Below, one piece after another: positions 34,159 through 42,755 of a stretch of 64,000 bases of DNA. Each line of letters opens with the position of its first letter. Position 1 is the stretch's first letter. A program made the position numbers and the translations under genes. The notes under the pieces were generated by a model. That model was given only the letters and a program-made list of their open reading frames with translations, was not told the origin of the DNA and did not search any database. The DNA is from Chloroflexota bacterium (GTDB lineage Bacteria > Chloroflexota > UBA6077 > FW602-bin22 > JACPRP01): assembly GCA_023480885.1 (NCBI GenBank), contig JAMCWX010000050.1, forward strand, positions 37,657 to 101,656, read 5' to 3'.

Positions 34159-35448
34159 CTACGCCACCCAGTACCAACTGGCGAAGCGCACCAACAAGAA
34201 GAAGAGCCCCACCAGACAGGCCACCACGATCGTCCAGTTGGCCACCCGATTCCTGCCAAGCCTGGCCAGCACGAAGAACAGGGGAAAGACGACGAGCACG
34301 AAGCGCGGCATCGACAGAAGTGGCGCCATGCCTGACGGATCGAACAGCGGCAGGGCCAGCGAAAGCAGGGCATATAGACCATAAACAGGCCGCAACGTCT
34401 TCAGCGCAATCAACATCAGCGCGAAGCCAAGAGCGAAGAACACAAGGTTGTAGACGTGGCCACTGGGCTGGTTGCTGAGATAGAGAACCTGGTAGAGAAT
34501 GGAACCATCGTTCGGCGTCACCAGCGGGACGAACGGGTCGGTCGTAGCCAGGGCCCAACTGTCCAGCAACGCCTGCCACGGAACCGCTAGGGCGCGCTCC
34601 CAGTGATCTTGCGCTTCTAGAAAAGCCGTCGGCCTGCCGAAGCTGAGCAGATTGTACACCACGTAAAGCGCTGTGCCAGCCGGCACGACCAGGATGCTCA
34701 GGATATCCGCCCTGACTTCACGAAGGTTGAACTGGCGCTGCTGAAGATACTCGACCAACAACGGGATCACCAGCAGCAGCCCGGTGCTGCGGGTCAACGA
34801 GGCCACCATTCCAAGGATGCCAACTAGCACCCAGCGCTTCCGTCTTGCGTAATAAAAGGCAGCCACAGTCAGCGCCAGGAAAAGCGACTCCGTGTAGACG
34901 GCCATGAAGAAGAACGCTGTGGGGAAAATCGCCAGATAAATAATGCTCCGCCTGGCGATGCCCTCGTCGAACTCCTGCCTGGCTAGCTTATAGAGATATA
35001 CGAGCGCCACCAGATAACTGGCCACCGACACCACCACGGCAGCCATCAGGTAATTGCCATGCAGGAGGCTACCCACAATACGGACCACGAGCGGATAGAA
35101 CGGGAAGAAGGCGAGGCTATGGTCCCAGTAGTCGTATCCCTGCGCCGCTATCTTCAGATACCAGAGGCCATCCCAGTGCTGCCACGGAGCTAGAAAAGTC
35201 TCTTCCCACTGGCTCAACTGGGACCGTACAACGTAATTCGGCACCTCGACTTCCCCAGCCACGTGAGGAGAAGCGCCGATAATCGCCGCGCCGATCAGCA
35301 GCGCCAGGCTGGCCACGACGAACGTGGCCAGGGGCACAGCCATATCAGCAGCAACAGTCAGAACCCGACTACGAGGAACCTGCTTAACTAAATGCTCTTC
35401 AGATGTCTCGGCTCGGTCGACGACGGTCGTTCGATCTACTGCAACCAT
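34159..35448 (-). CDS. PIG-V-like mannosyltransferase family membrane protein (GT-C)
   Basis: This 429-residue polytopic enzyme resembles bacterial PIG-V-like proteins. Markers are APWQHWDGLWYLKIAAQGYD in the first loop (with the WD of the GT-C acidic motif), SLAFFPFYPLVVRI, AVYTESLFLALTVAAFY and SLTRSTGLLLV. Around ten helices are expected. Such enzymes use polyprenyl-phosphate sugars as donors to modify lipids, glycans or proteins. It lies upstream of the YfhO gene on the same strand but is separated from it by the REP-like element, so co-expression is uncertain. Confidence 0.83.
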   Translation of the reverse strand: MVAVDRTTVVDRAETSEEHLVKQVPRSRVLTVAADMAVPLATFVVASLALLIGAAIIGASPHVAGEVEVPNYVVRSQLSQWEETFLAPWQHWDGLWYLKIAAQGYDYWDHSLAFFPFYPLVVRIVGSLLHGNYLMAAVVVSVASYLVALVYLYKLARQEFDEGIARRSIIYLAIFPTAFFFMAVYTESLFLALTVAAFYYARRKRWVLVGILGMVASLTRSTGLLLVIPLLVEYLQQRQFNLREVRADILSILVVPAGTALYVVYNLLSFGRPTAFLEAQDHWERALAVPWQALLDSWALATTDPFVPLVTPNDGSILYQVLYLSNQPSGHVYNLVFFALGFALMLIALKTLRPVYGLYALLSLALPLFDPSGMAPLLSMPRFVLVVFPLFFVLARLGRNRVANWTIVVACLVGLFFLLVRFASWYWVA

Positions 35449-35507
35449 AGAACCTTGCTCACTAAATGGATATTATACCTCAGTTTTGACGATTGGTGAA
35501 GAAACGA

Positions 35508-36365
35508 CTATGCAAGCTTTCTCCTTCTCGCTTTCATCGGCATCATGGCCTGTTCCAGTATCTCCACCGCCTCGTCCACGGTTAGCGCCATCCCCAGATC
35601 GATGCCCCTGCTCCGAAGCTCGTCGAACAACTGGCTCAATACTGGAGCCTGAAGGTGATGCGCTTCCAACAGTTGCCGATCGCCAAGGATTTTCCGCACC
35701 GAGCCCTTGTCCGTGATCTCTCCCCCTCGGGAGAGCAGATAGATCGTCTCGGCGAAATAGGGGACAAGATTGACCTCGTGTGTGGACAGAACGAGCGCCA
35801 GTCCGTGGTCGTGAAGATGGTTGAGCACGGTGATCAACTCGATTTTGGACACGTTGTCCAGCCCTTCGAACGGCTCGTCCAGGACGAGCAACTGCGGTCG
35901 CAGCACCAGCGCGCCCGCGAGCGCCACCTTCAGACGCTCGCCACCGCTCAAGTAGTGAGGCACCTTATCGAGCAATCTTACAATCTCTAGATCGCCAGAG
36001 ACCTCCTCGACCATCCTGCGAACCTCTTCTTCGCCGTATCCGTAATTGCGGGGCGAGAAAGCGATGTCCTCCCTTACCGTCGGGGCAATGATCTGCTCGC
36101 CCGGGTCTTGCAGCAATACGCCGATTCGCTCGCGGATCGCTTCGAACTCCTTCGCCGGATCGTGGCCGAAAACTACGACCGTGCCCTCGGCAGGCTCCAG
36201 CAGGCCCATAAGATGGTAGAAAAGCGTCGTCTTGCCGCAGCCGTTCGGGCCCAGAACGGCCACCGCCTCGCCCCTCTTAACCACGAAGTCTTGCCCGCGG
36301 AAATACACCAAAGTTCCATCTGGATACACGTGCTTGACGTTTGTCGCCCTGATTATCTCCTCCAC
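35508..36365 (-). CDS. cbiO: Energy-coupling-factor ABC transporter ATPase (cobalt/nickel, CbiO)
   Basis: This 285-residue ATPase has Walker A GPNGCGKTT, a Q-loop in LLQDPGEQI, the signature LSGGERLKVALAGAL and Walker B LLVLDEPFEGLD, plus the ECF-type C-terminal extension after the H-loop STHEVNL. It powers the CbiMQO importer. Its start overlaps the end of cbiQ by 13 bases, so it is the last gene of a cbiM-cbiQ-cbiO operon. Confidence 0.9.
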   Translation of the reverse strand: MEEIIRATNVKHVYPDGTLVYFRGQDFVVKRGEAVAVLGPNGCGKTTLFYHLMGLLEPAEGTVVVFGHDPAKEFEAIRERIGVLLQDPGEQIIAPTVREDIAFSPRNYGYGEEEVRRMVEEVSGDLEIVRLLDKVPHYLSGGERLKVALAGALVLRPQLLVLDEPFEGLDNVSKIELITVLNHLHDHGLALVLSTHEVNLVPYFAETIYLLSRGGEITDKGSVRKILGDRQLLEAHHLQAPVLSQLFDELRSRGIDLGMALTVDEAVEILEQAMMPMKARRRKLA

Positions 36366-37198
36366 GCTCTCCCCCCTGTGAGGCTCGCTCCAGGCGCCAG
36401 ACGCGTGTAAGCTATGGCGCCCAGCAGAGCGACGATTGATAGCATCAAGAGAAAGCCGTTATATTGGATCACCTGCTCGCGGAAGAAGCGCGAGGCCAGC
36501 ACCAACCCCAGGAGCAACAAGCCCATAGTCAAAGGCACGATGTCATAGGCGGTTACCTTGCGCCAGGCCAGCGGCGCCACCAGCCGCCCCGAATAGCCCC
36601 TGATCCTCATCGCATCATACACCCTCTGGCTCAAAGCCAGCGAGCGAATTAGCAGCAGGCCAAGGCCCATAGAGATGTTCTTGACGTTGCCGACGTAATC
36701 TCGCCTCGACAGGCCCCCGCGAAGACGTAAGGCCATCCGGAGATTGCCCGCCAGGTCCAGCAGCACGAAAGTCGACCGATAAGTAAGGAAAAATCCGTCG
36801 CCAACTACCCTCGGCAGCAATCCGTGAATCACCGCGAAAACCGCGGGATAGGGAGTGGTCGTGATGAGCATGAGCGTTGCCAACGCCGCGGCCAGGGCCT
36901 TGAGGATGATCACCATAGGCGTCAGAATCGTGCCATCCCAGCGGCTGATGGCAAACAGCAAGGCAAAGACCGCGGGATACGCGCCGACAGCCATGATCCT
37001 CAAAGCGGGCAGGCGCGTGGAAACGATCGCCGCCGCTGTGGCCAGGTAAATAGTGAGAAGCGTAAAGAAATCGGGCGTCACGACCACCGCAGCGATGATC
37101 ATGCCAACCGCGACGACCTTGGATAAAGCAGAAGCCCTGTGCATGTAGCTATCCCAGTTATTGGCCCAGTGGTCGATCGATCCTATGTCCACGGCCAC
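36353..37198 (-). CDS. cbiQ: ECF transporter transmembrane component CbiQ/EcfT
   Basis: This 281-residue protein has the EcfT arrangement: four to six helices and two cytoplasmic coupling motifs. The regions LAGNLRMALRLRGGLSRRD and RVYDAMRIRGYSGR supply the AxRxxRG-type signatures that dock the ATPases. The N-terminus (GSIDHWANNWDSYMHR) resembles cobalt-type CbiQ. It lies 21 bases after cbiM. Confidence 0.88.
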   Translation of the reverse strand: MAVDIGSIDHWANNWDSYMHRASALSKVVAVGMIIAAVVVTPDFFTLLTIYLATAAAIVSTRLPALRIMAVGAYPAVFALLFAISRWDGTILTPMVIILKALAAALATLMLITTTPYPAVFAVIHGLLPRVVGDGFFLTYRSTFVLLDLAGNLRMALRLRGGLSRRDYVGNVKNISMGLGLLLIRSLALSQRVYDAMRIRGYSGRLVAPLAWRKVTAYDIVPLTMGLLLLGLVLASRFFREQVIQYNGFLLMLSIVALLGAIAYTRLAPGASLTGGRAWRR

Positions 37199-37219
37199 AC
37201 CACTCCTCCGCCCTGCGCA

Positions 37220-37972
37220 TCATCCTTTAGCCGCTAGTAGGTCGGGCCTGACCTGCTGCAAGTAGCGCGCGATAAGCCCCGTGAGAACAGCCTCTAGAGT
37301 CCAGCCAAACATGCCGAGGAACAGGACGAGCCTCGCGAACGTTGCCAGGTCTACAGTCGTCGGTCTCTGTTCGGCTCGAGGGAACAGCTCGAAGACGAGA
37401 ATCTGGCCACCGAAAGGATTCCCGAAGCTCAGCGCCTCGGGCTCGACGATAGCGCCAAGAGGCGCCTGCTCGGCAGGGTTCACGTTGGAAATGCCGACGA
37501 TACCGATCATAACCGCCGAGCTCGTAAGCAAGGTGACTAACGTTACCAATGCCGCGATGAGACCGATTCCAAGCCGGTTGCCAAGCGCTCTCGTCGCGGC
37601 GTGGAAAAGGTAATAGCCGACCACGGTCTCGGTGCCGACAACCAGCGTGTTGAGCCCGATGACGGTCACCCCGCCGTGGCCGACCAGCGCGAGGATGACG
37701 TTGACGATGAAAGCGGCGATGAAGCCAAGAGCTGGCCCCAGGATGATGCCGGTGATAACGCTCAGGTTCACGTGGTAGGCTATGGGAACGATTTCCAGCA
37801 TCATCAAGACGATCATCGTCGCCGACATGACGCCCAACAAGGGCAGCTTGTCAGTCAAGTCACGACCGCTGACGCTTCTCGCCGCCAGCATCAGTAAGAC
37901 CACGGTAAGCACCCACCCGGCGGCGACGATCCAAAACGGCAACACGCCATCCGGGATGTGAATGTGGGACAA
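37220..37972 (-). CDS. cbiM: Cobalt/nickel ECF transporter substrate-binding component CbiM
   Basis: This 250-residue membrane protein begins MSHIHIPDGVLP, the metal-binding start of CbiM/NikM, and continues with seven or so helices, including IPIAYHVNLSVITG and NVILALVGHGGVTVIGLNT. The C-terminal half is longer than a minimal CbiM and ends with an extra helix. No cbiN gene follows, so the tail may replace CbiN. Imported cobalt would serve corrinoid synthesis; nickel is an alternative. GGAGG lies upstream of the start. No B12 or nickel riboswitch was recognised in the 66 bases before it. Confidence 0.85.
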   Translation of the reverse strand: MSHIHIPDGVLPFWIVAAGWVLTVVLLMLAARSVSGRDLTDKLPLLGVMSATMIVLMMLEIVPIAYHVNLSVITGIILGPALGFIAAFIVNVILALVGHGGVTVIGLNTLVVGTETVVGYYLFHAATRALGNRLGIGLIAALVTLVTLLTSSAVMIGIVGISNVNPAEQAPLGAIVEPEALSFGNPFGGQILVFELFPRAEQRPTTVDLATFARLVLFLGMFGWTLEAVLTGLIARYLQQVRPDLLAAKG

Positions 37973-38038
37973 ACAGACCTCCTAACCCGTGCGGTCGTCT
38001 CTTATTAAGAGAGCAAAATCTGTGCCGTGAGATTCTTC

Positions 38039-38602
38039 TCACCAGGACCACAGAATGATCTCCACGGCCTGCGCGAAGTTCCTGGCTACCGCGGTTTGAG
38101 GTGGAAGAGAGGCTTCAGTCGCTTCGTCCGCATCTGCGCCCAACAACACTGTCCTGCAGCCAGCCGTCTGGCCGGCCTGGACATCAGTCAGCCCGTTGCC
38201 GATAAGCCAGGAGTCGCGTAGCTCAATCGACCTTTCCCGGCTCGCTCGTAGGATAAGGCCAGGTTCCGGCTTGCGGCAATCGCATCTGCGGGCGTACTCT
38301 GGCACGCTGCCGTCGGGATGGTGAGGGCAATAATAGAAGTCCGCGATGCCAACGCCTTCCCGCGAGAGGATTTCGCGCAGGCGGCGATGCATTGCGAAGA
38401 CATCCTCTTCCTTGAAGAACCCTTTGGCAACGCCCGCCTGGTTAGTCACGACGATCAGACAGTATCCCGCTTGCTGCAGGCGCCTCAGGCCGGCAGCGAC
38501 ACCATCGAGCAGTTCGATGTCCGCTGGCCGAAAGGCGTGTCCCGTGTCACGAATCAAGGTGCCATCCCGATCCAGAAAAACAGCCCTGGCGAGCGCTTCC
38601 AC
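38039..38602 (-). CDS. gmhB: GmhB-like HAD phosphatase (heptose 1,7-bisphosphatase or related)
   Basis: This 187-residue HAD enzyme has AVFLDRDGT (nucleophile and acid Asp), VVTNQ, a lysine in CRKPEPG and the zinc-binding set CPHHPD...CDC found in GmhB and histidinol phosphatases. The last motif reads IGNGLTDVQAG, with Asn where the family normally has Asp (GD); the second Asp remains. This may alter magnesium binding. In non-LPS organisms such enzymes feed GDP-heptose for surface glycans. It is upstream of the cbi operon on the same strand with 66 bases between. Confidence 0.82.
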   Translation of the reverse strand: MEALARAVFLDRDGTLIRDTGHAFRPADIELLDGVAAGLRRLQQAGYCLIVVTNQAGVAKGFFKEEDVFAMHRRLREILSREGVGIADFYYCPHHPDGSVPEYARRCDCRKPEPGLILRASRERSIELRDSWLIGNGLTDVQAGQTAGCRTVLLGADADEATEASLPPQTAVARNFAQAVEIILWSW

Positions 38603-38689
38603 AGACTATCCTCCGAGGGAAATCGTCGCATCCGGCGCCCTTCTTTGCAAGAACCGTGCCAGGCGCTAAAGGGAGCCACTGATGGAATA

Positions 38690-38745
38690 GGTGGCAGAGG
38701 TCTTTTGCCTCTCCGTGCCTCCGTGTCTCTGTGGTGCACTTCAGC
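38690..38745. repeat. CTCCGTG-type low-complexity dispersed repeat
   Basis: The stretch around 38710-38742 reads CTCTCCGTGCCTCCGTGTCT then CTGTGGTG. I recall this CTCTGTG/CTCCGTG tandem as a recurrent intergenic sequence in many environmental bacterial genomes. It lies between gmhB and the site-2 protease gene. The function is unknown. Confidence 0.4.
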
Positions 38746-38751
38746 GTTCCC

Positions 38752-39873
38752 TTACTTCACCCCCAGGTCCTGTCGGACCCGCAGAAAACTGATGATGTGG
38801 CCCCGCGTGATCAGGCCGACCACGTTGCCACGGTCCACCACCGGAAGCTGGTTCAAATCCTGCTCGGCGAGCGCTTCCAGCGCCTGCACGACGTCGTCTT
38901 GCGGCGCCAGGACGTGCAGATTCTCCTTCGGCGTCATTATCTCCGCCACGCGCGTAGCATCCCACATCTCTTGCGGCACGTCACGCACATCGCTCAAAGT
39001 GACGATGCCGACAAGCTCAGAATCGTGGACGACAGGCAACGCGCGGATGTTTCGCGGCAGGATATATCGCTCTACCAGATCGCGCACTGTCGCTTCGGGG
39101 TCGACGACCTCCACGTCCTTGTACATCATATCGCTCACGTGCATGCCCTTCAGCGTCTCCTGGGTCACCATCTGTCTGTAGCTCCCCTCGGCAGCGCTGT
39201 TCAAGAACCAGCCGATGAAGACGAGCCACAAACCGCTCAAGATGTTGCCCGTGAACGCCCAGAGCAGCCCACCGAAGATCAGCACGTAAGCAAATCCCTG
39301 TCCGACCTGCGACGCGATCTGCGTGGCTCGGCGCAGGTTGTTCGTCAGCCACCACAAGAGAGCCCGGAGGACCCGCCCTCCATCCAGCGGAAACGCCGGG
39401 ATCATGTTGAAGACCGCTAGCAAGAGGTTGATCGCGGCCAGGTAGACCAATACAGCCTGCACCTGCTCGCTGAATCCTCCCGACACGAACCAGAGAGTCC
39501 CACAAACCACACCCAGGACCACGCTGGACATCGGGCCGACGAAGGCCATAATGAACTCGTCCTTGGGGTTTTCGGACTCCCTGGTAATGTTGGAAACGCC
39601 GCCGAAGATGAACAGCGTGATGCTTCTGACCGGCGTTCCCTCGCTCTTGGCCACCAGCGAGTGAGCGAGCTCGTGAATGAGAACAGAGACGAACAGCAGC
39701 AAGGAGGCAATGGCGCCGACTATCCAGTAGGTAGCTCCAGGCCAGCCCGGGTACTGTTGAGGAAAGAATCCGTAAGCCAGCGACCAACTGACCAGCAAGA
39801 AGACGAATAGCCAGGAATAGTGAATACCTATCTCGATGCCGAACACACTGCCCAAGCTAAGAGAGCTTTTCAT
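38752..39873 (-). CDS. Site-2 protease family (M50) membrane metalloprotease with two CBS domains
   Basis: This 373-residue protein has the zinc motif HELAH at residues 67-71 within a membrane helix and the second ligand site in NMIPAFPLDGGRVLRALL. Two CBS domains follow (about 248-305 and 310-370; VSDMMYKDVEVV and VAEIMTPKENLHVL). CBS domains usually bind adenine nucleotides and may regulate cleavage. The family performs intramembrane proteolysis. ATG 39873 is chosen since GGGAGGTGA lies 10 bases upstream and the family begins there. Confidence 0.88.
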   Translation of the reverse strand: MKSSLSLGSVFGIEIGIHYSWLFVFLLVSWSLAYGFFPQQYPGWPGATYWIVGAIASLLLFVSVLIHELAHSLVAKSEGTPVRSITLFIFGGVSNITRESENPKDEFIMAFVGPMSSVVLGVVCGTLWFVSGGFSEQVQAVLVYLAAINLLLAVFNMIPAFPLDGGRVLRALLWWLTNNLRRATQIASQVGQGFAYVLIFGGLLWAFTGNILSGLWLVFIGWFLNSAAEGSYRQMVTQETLKGMHVSDMMYKDVEVVDPEATVRDLVERYILPRNIRALPVVHDSELVGIVTLSDVRDVPQEMWDATRVAEIMTPKENLHVLAPQDDVVQALEALAEQDLNQLPVVDRGNVVGLITRGHIISFLRVRQDLGVK

Positions 39874-40005
39874 ACCCAAATCACCTCCCACCGGCACCAA
39901 GTGCCATACTGACCTGGCTTCCTATTCTACGGTCGCCGGGCCTGTACGTATCGAAGTGCAATATCTGTGCCGGCGCAGAGCGGCGCACGCGCCGTCCACC
40001 TGTAC

Positions 40006-40035
40006 GGGCGTGATTCATCGCGCCCGCGTACCCGG
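40006..40035. repeat. REP-like palindrome, copy A
   Basis: GGGCGTGATTCATCGCGCCC then GCGTACCCGG. The first twenty bases fold into a 9-base hairpin with one G-T pair. An almost identical copy lies at 46402-46431. It is in the non-coding region upstream of the PLD-type gene. Confidence 0.6.
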
Positions 40036-40109
40036 TGCCCTACCGACACCACCAAACCCAACGCGCTGCAGAATAATCGCTCTCACATCGCCCCCAAACT
40101 GAAACAATG

Positions 40110-40138
40110 TTGGAACCGTCGCCTCCTTGTGGTATATT
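40110..40138 (+). promoter_or_regulatory. Promoter of the PLD-type lipoprotein gene
   Basis: TTGGAA, a 17-base spacer and TATATT lie 30 bases before the ATG at 40168. Good spacing and a fair consensus match. Confidence 0.45.
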
Positions 40139-40167
40139 CATCAAAACAAATCACAAGGAACGGCCCG

Positions 40168-41202
40168 ATGCTTAACCGACGACCACTTCTCCTTTCGATC
40201 GTCCTGCTGGCCACCATGATCGTCACTGCCTGCGGCCAGGCAGGGACAGGACCAAGACCGGCCGCCACGGGCGCTGCCAGCGCCGACGTTGGCACAACTA
40301 ACGTCGCGTCCACCGTCGTCGAGCCTGACGACGGCGCGAAGCCGATCGTCGACTTCCTCGGACAGGCGAAGACTTCCATCGACGTGGGCGTGTACCTGCT
40401 CTCGGACAAGACTGTTATCGATGCGCTGAAGGACGCGAAGAAGCGCGGCCTCAAGGTGCGCGTGATGATGGAGGAGCATCCCTTCGGCGGCGGCGGGAAC
40501 AACGCGACCGTCTTCAAGCAACTCCAGGAAGCGGGCATCGACGTCAAGTGGAGCAATCCCACCTTTAGGTTCACCCACGAGAAGATCATCGTCGTCGACC
40601 GCAAGCTGGCGGCGATAATGACGCTTAACCTGACCCGCAGCGCGCTCACCAAGAATCGCGAGTTCGCCATCGTAGACGCCGATCCGGCCGAAGTGGCGGA
40701 GGTGCAGGCTATCTTCGACGCGGACTGGGAGCGCAAGTCTATTAAGCCCAGCGATCCGGACCTGGTGGTGAGCCCCGACAACGCCCGCGCTCAGTTTCTG
40801 CAGATCATCGGCCGCGCGCAGCGGACGCTGGATGTATACGCCGAGGAAATGCAGGACCGCGAGGTTCAGAGCGCTCTGCGAAGCGCCGCGCAACGGGGCG
40901 TGAAGGTGAGGGCGATAATGTCGCCTGCCGAAGCCAGGGAAAAGGATACCAACAAGCCCGGCCGAGACAACATCATTCAAGGGGGCGTTAGCGTGCGCCT
41001 CTTGAAGAAACCTTACATTCACGCCAAGGTGTTCCTGGTTGATGGGACAATCGCCTTTGTCGGCAGCCAGAACATCTCGGCCACATCCCTCAATCTCAAC
41101 CGCGAAATGGGCATGATCGTCGCCAGCCCACCGACCATTGAGCGCATCCAGCGCGCCTTCGACAAGGATTGGGCGGCGGGCACGGAAGCTGCTGGAAGGT
41201 AG
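40168..41202 (+). CDS. Phospholipase-D-superfamily lipoprotein
   Basis: This 344-residue secreted lipoprotein has a signal ending VTAC (lipobox Cys22), a short A/T-rich linker and two PLD domains, each with an HxKxxxxD motif: His137/Lys139/Asp144 (THEKIIVVD) and His285/Lys287/Asp292 (HAKVFLVDG). Both catalytic halves are intact. Members cleave phosphodiesters in lipids or nucleic acids; the outer-surface location suggests extracellular phosphodiesters. ATG 40168 follows AAGGAA. Longer upstream starts would overlap the repeat and promoter. Confidence 0.85.
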   Translation: MLNRRPLLLSIVLLATMIVTACGQAGTGPRPAATGAASADVGTTNVASTVVEPDDGAKPIVDFLGQAKTSIDVGVYLLSDKTVIDALKDAKKRGLKVRVMMEEHPFGGGGNNATVFKQLQEAGIDVKWSNPTFRFTHEKIIVVDRKLAAIMTLNLTRSALTKNREFAIVDADPAEVAEVQAIFDADWERKSIKPSDPDLVVSPDNARAQFLQIIGRAQRTLDVYAEEMQDREVQSALRSAAQRGVKVRAIMSPAEAREKDTNKPGRDNIIQGGVSVRLLKKPYIHAKVFLVDGTIAFVGSQNISATSLNLNREMGMIVASPPTIERIQRAFDKDWAAGTEAAGR

Positions 41203-41205
41203 CGC

Positions 41206-41526
41206 ATGGACTTCAACTTCGACAGCGCAGCTCTGCAACAGGCGCTTGAAGACGAAGGCTACGACGTCGTCGTGGGCGACGTGGTCAGCGGCCGCAAGGA
41301 AACCGCCAGCGGGGTCTCCACCGTCGACGTCGACCACGGAGGTAGGGTGAAGTTCGCCCGCACTGTCCAGGAGGACGAGCCGAGCTTCGAGACGGCCACG
41401 GTCGACGGCCGAATCTACAGCATCCTGGCCGAGAGGACCAGAACGATTACGATCACGACCGAGCTGAGCACAGCGGGGGACCTCAAAGGGACGTTGGTCC
41501 ATTTGGAACGGCTGGCGCGTCAGTAA
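41206..41526 (+). CDS. Small hypothetical protein downstream of the PLD gene
   Basis: This 106-residue soluble protein is acidic at its start (MDFNFDSAALQQALEDEGYD) and predicted mainly as strands in the middle. It begins 3 bases after the PLD stop, so it is co-translated with it. I do not recognise a family. It has no signal peptide or membrane segment, so it stays in the cytoplasm, unlike its neighbour. Confidence 0.6.
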   Translation: MDFNFDSAALQQALEDEGYDVVVGDVVSGRKETASGVSTVDVDHGGRVKFARTVQEDEPSFETATVDGRIYSILAERTRTITITTELSTAGDLKGTLVHLERLARQ

Positions 41527-41546
41527 AAGGACGTTGAATCGACCCT

Positions 41547-42410
41547 ATGAGTATCCACGGATTGCCAGGCTCGCTGGCCTTTCGCCTGGCCACCATCGTC
41601 GTTCTTGCCTGCTCCGCCATCGTTTTCACAGAGGGCCAAAGGTGGAGAAGAGCCTGCCTCGCGCTGGTGATGGCAAGTCTCCCCGTCTGGGACAGCCTGA
41701 TTATCGGCAACGTCGACGGCATTGTGCTGCTTGGCCTGCTGCTTGGGTATCTGGCAACGGAGAGACGTAACCCCTGGCTACTGGGCGTTGGGCTGGTGCT
41801 GGCATCGGTCAAGCCTCAGCTCTCCGTGCTCCCAACGATTGCCCTGCTTCCCAGTCTACGCGGGTGGCAACGAGGTCAGCTCTTCACCGCTTCCATAGCA
41901 CCTGCAGCGGCGATTGCTTCCTCGCTGGCCATTGCCGGCCTCGATTGGCCACTCAGATTGCTGAAAGTGATGCAAGAGAATCCGCCAATTCCCCAATTCA
42001 ACTTCTCCTTGCACCGGGCGCTTAACCAAGCACGCTCTACGCTCGATCTGCCGTCCTGGCTGCCGTACCTTGTGGGCGCAGTCTTGTTTGCGTGGCTGAT
42101 ATGATCTTTCCGGCACATGGACGACGCTCGCGACCGCCTGGCCGCAGCGGTTGCCGCCATACCGCTGATTATGCCGTATGCGACATCCCAAAGCCTCGGT
42201 CTGTCGATGCTGATTGCGTGGCCACGTCTCGCACAGAGACGACGCTTTCTCGCGGCTTTGGCGGTCTACGCCCTGCAGTTTCTTATTTTGCTGCGCCACC
42301 GCTGGGACTTTGCACAAACCTGGCTGCTTCCCTTCGCGCTTGCCCTGACGATCTCTTTGCTCACGTCTTTCCGCCAGCGACCCAGGGATCAAGCCGCGGG
42401 CCCCACCTGA
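41547..42410 (+). pseudogene. Broken GT87 (DUF2029)-type membrane glycosyltransferase
   Basis: The coding sequence is hydrophobic and resembles the middle and C-terminus of GT87 mannosyltransferases: IIGNVDGIVLLGLLLGYLA, ASVKPQLSVLPTIALLPSL and, further on, PYATSQSLGLSMLI. The frame is interrupted by TGA at 42102-42104 and then continues unbroken in the same frame to 42410. The N-terminal ~150 residues and the catalytic acidic loop are missing. It is therefore a decayed gene with a truncated start and an internal nonsense codon. Confidence 0.7.
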
Positions 42411-42413
42411 ACC

Positions 42414-42715
42414 GAGAAGGAGAAGATACTCGGCAAAGCGGTCTTCCAGGCATATAACAACAGTGCGGTGAAACTGGAGGACTTTGTTGGGCGAAAGGGT
42501 GACAAGCGCGATGATCCTAAGTTGCGCAAAGCGGTTTATCAAATGACATCCATCAGCATCTTGCCGACTATGCGGCTGAGCACGAGCTAACCGAAGATCA
42601 GAAAGTCCAGTGGGCGAGGTTAAACAAGTTGGTGGCTGAGCGTAGGAAAGACCTGGAAGAAATGGGCTATCGTGTGCTGGTCCCCGACATCGGCAAAGGT
42701 CGGGAGGCCGCTTAA
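42414..42715 (+). pseudogene. Frameshifted remnant of an unrecognised gene
   Basis: Two open stretches in different frames read like one protein broken by a frameshift near 42540. The first begins EKEKILGKAVFQAYNNSAVK and runs to LRKAVYQ. The second includes LADYAAEHELTEDQKVQWAR and ends MGYRVLVPDIGKGREAA before TAA at 42713. The composition is charged and helical, unlike the hydrophobic pseudogene before it. I do not recognise the family, and no start codon context is visible. Confidence 0.4.
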
Positions 42716-42755
42716 TGCCACGCATCAGATTTCTTTCCTCTCCGTCCCCCTCGCC

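Noticed and set aside
37973..38038. Cobalamin or nickel riboswitch before cbiM
   Set aside because: Only 66 bases are available and no conserved box or multi-stem fold was recognised.
40141..41502. Long minus-strand open frame of 453 codons
   Set aside because: It is antisense to the PLD-type gene, which has two intact HxKxxxxD motifs, a lipobox, a promoter and a ribosome site. The antisense frame shows no family features.
42102..42104. In-frame TGA as a possible selenocysteine codon
   Set aside because: GT87 enzymes are not selenoproteins, no SECIS-like hairpin was seen, and the gene is also truncated at its start.
41856..42725. Minus-strand open frame of 289 codons
   Set aside because: It overlaps the GT87 pseudogene and has low-complexity charged content with no recognisable motif; it is probably a by-product of codon bias.
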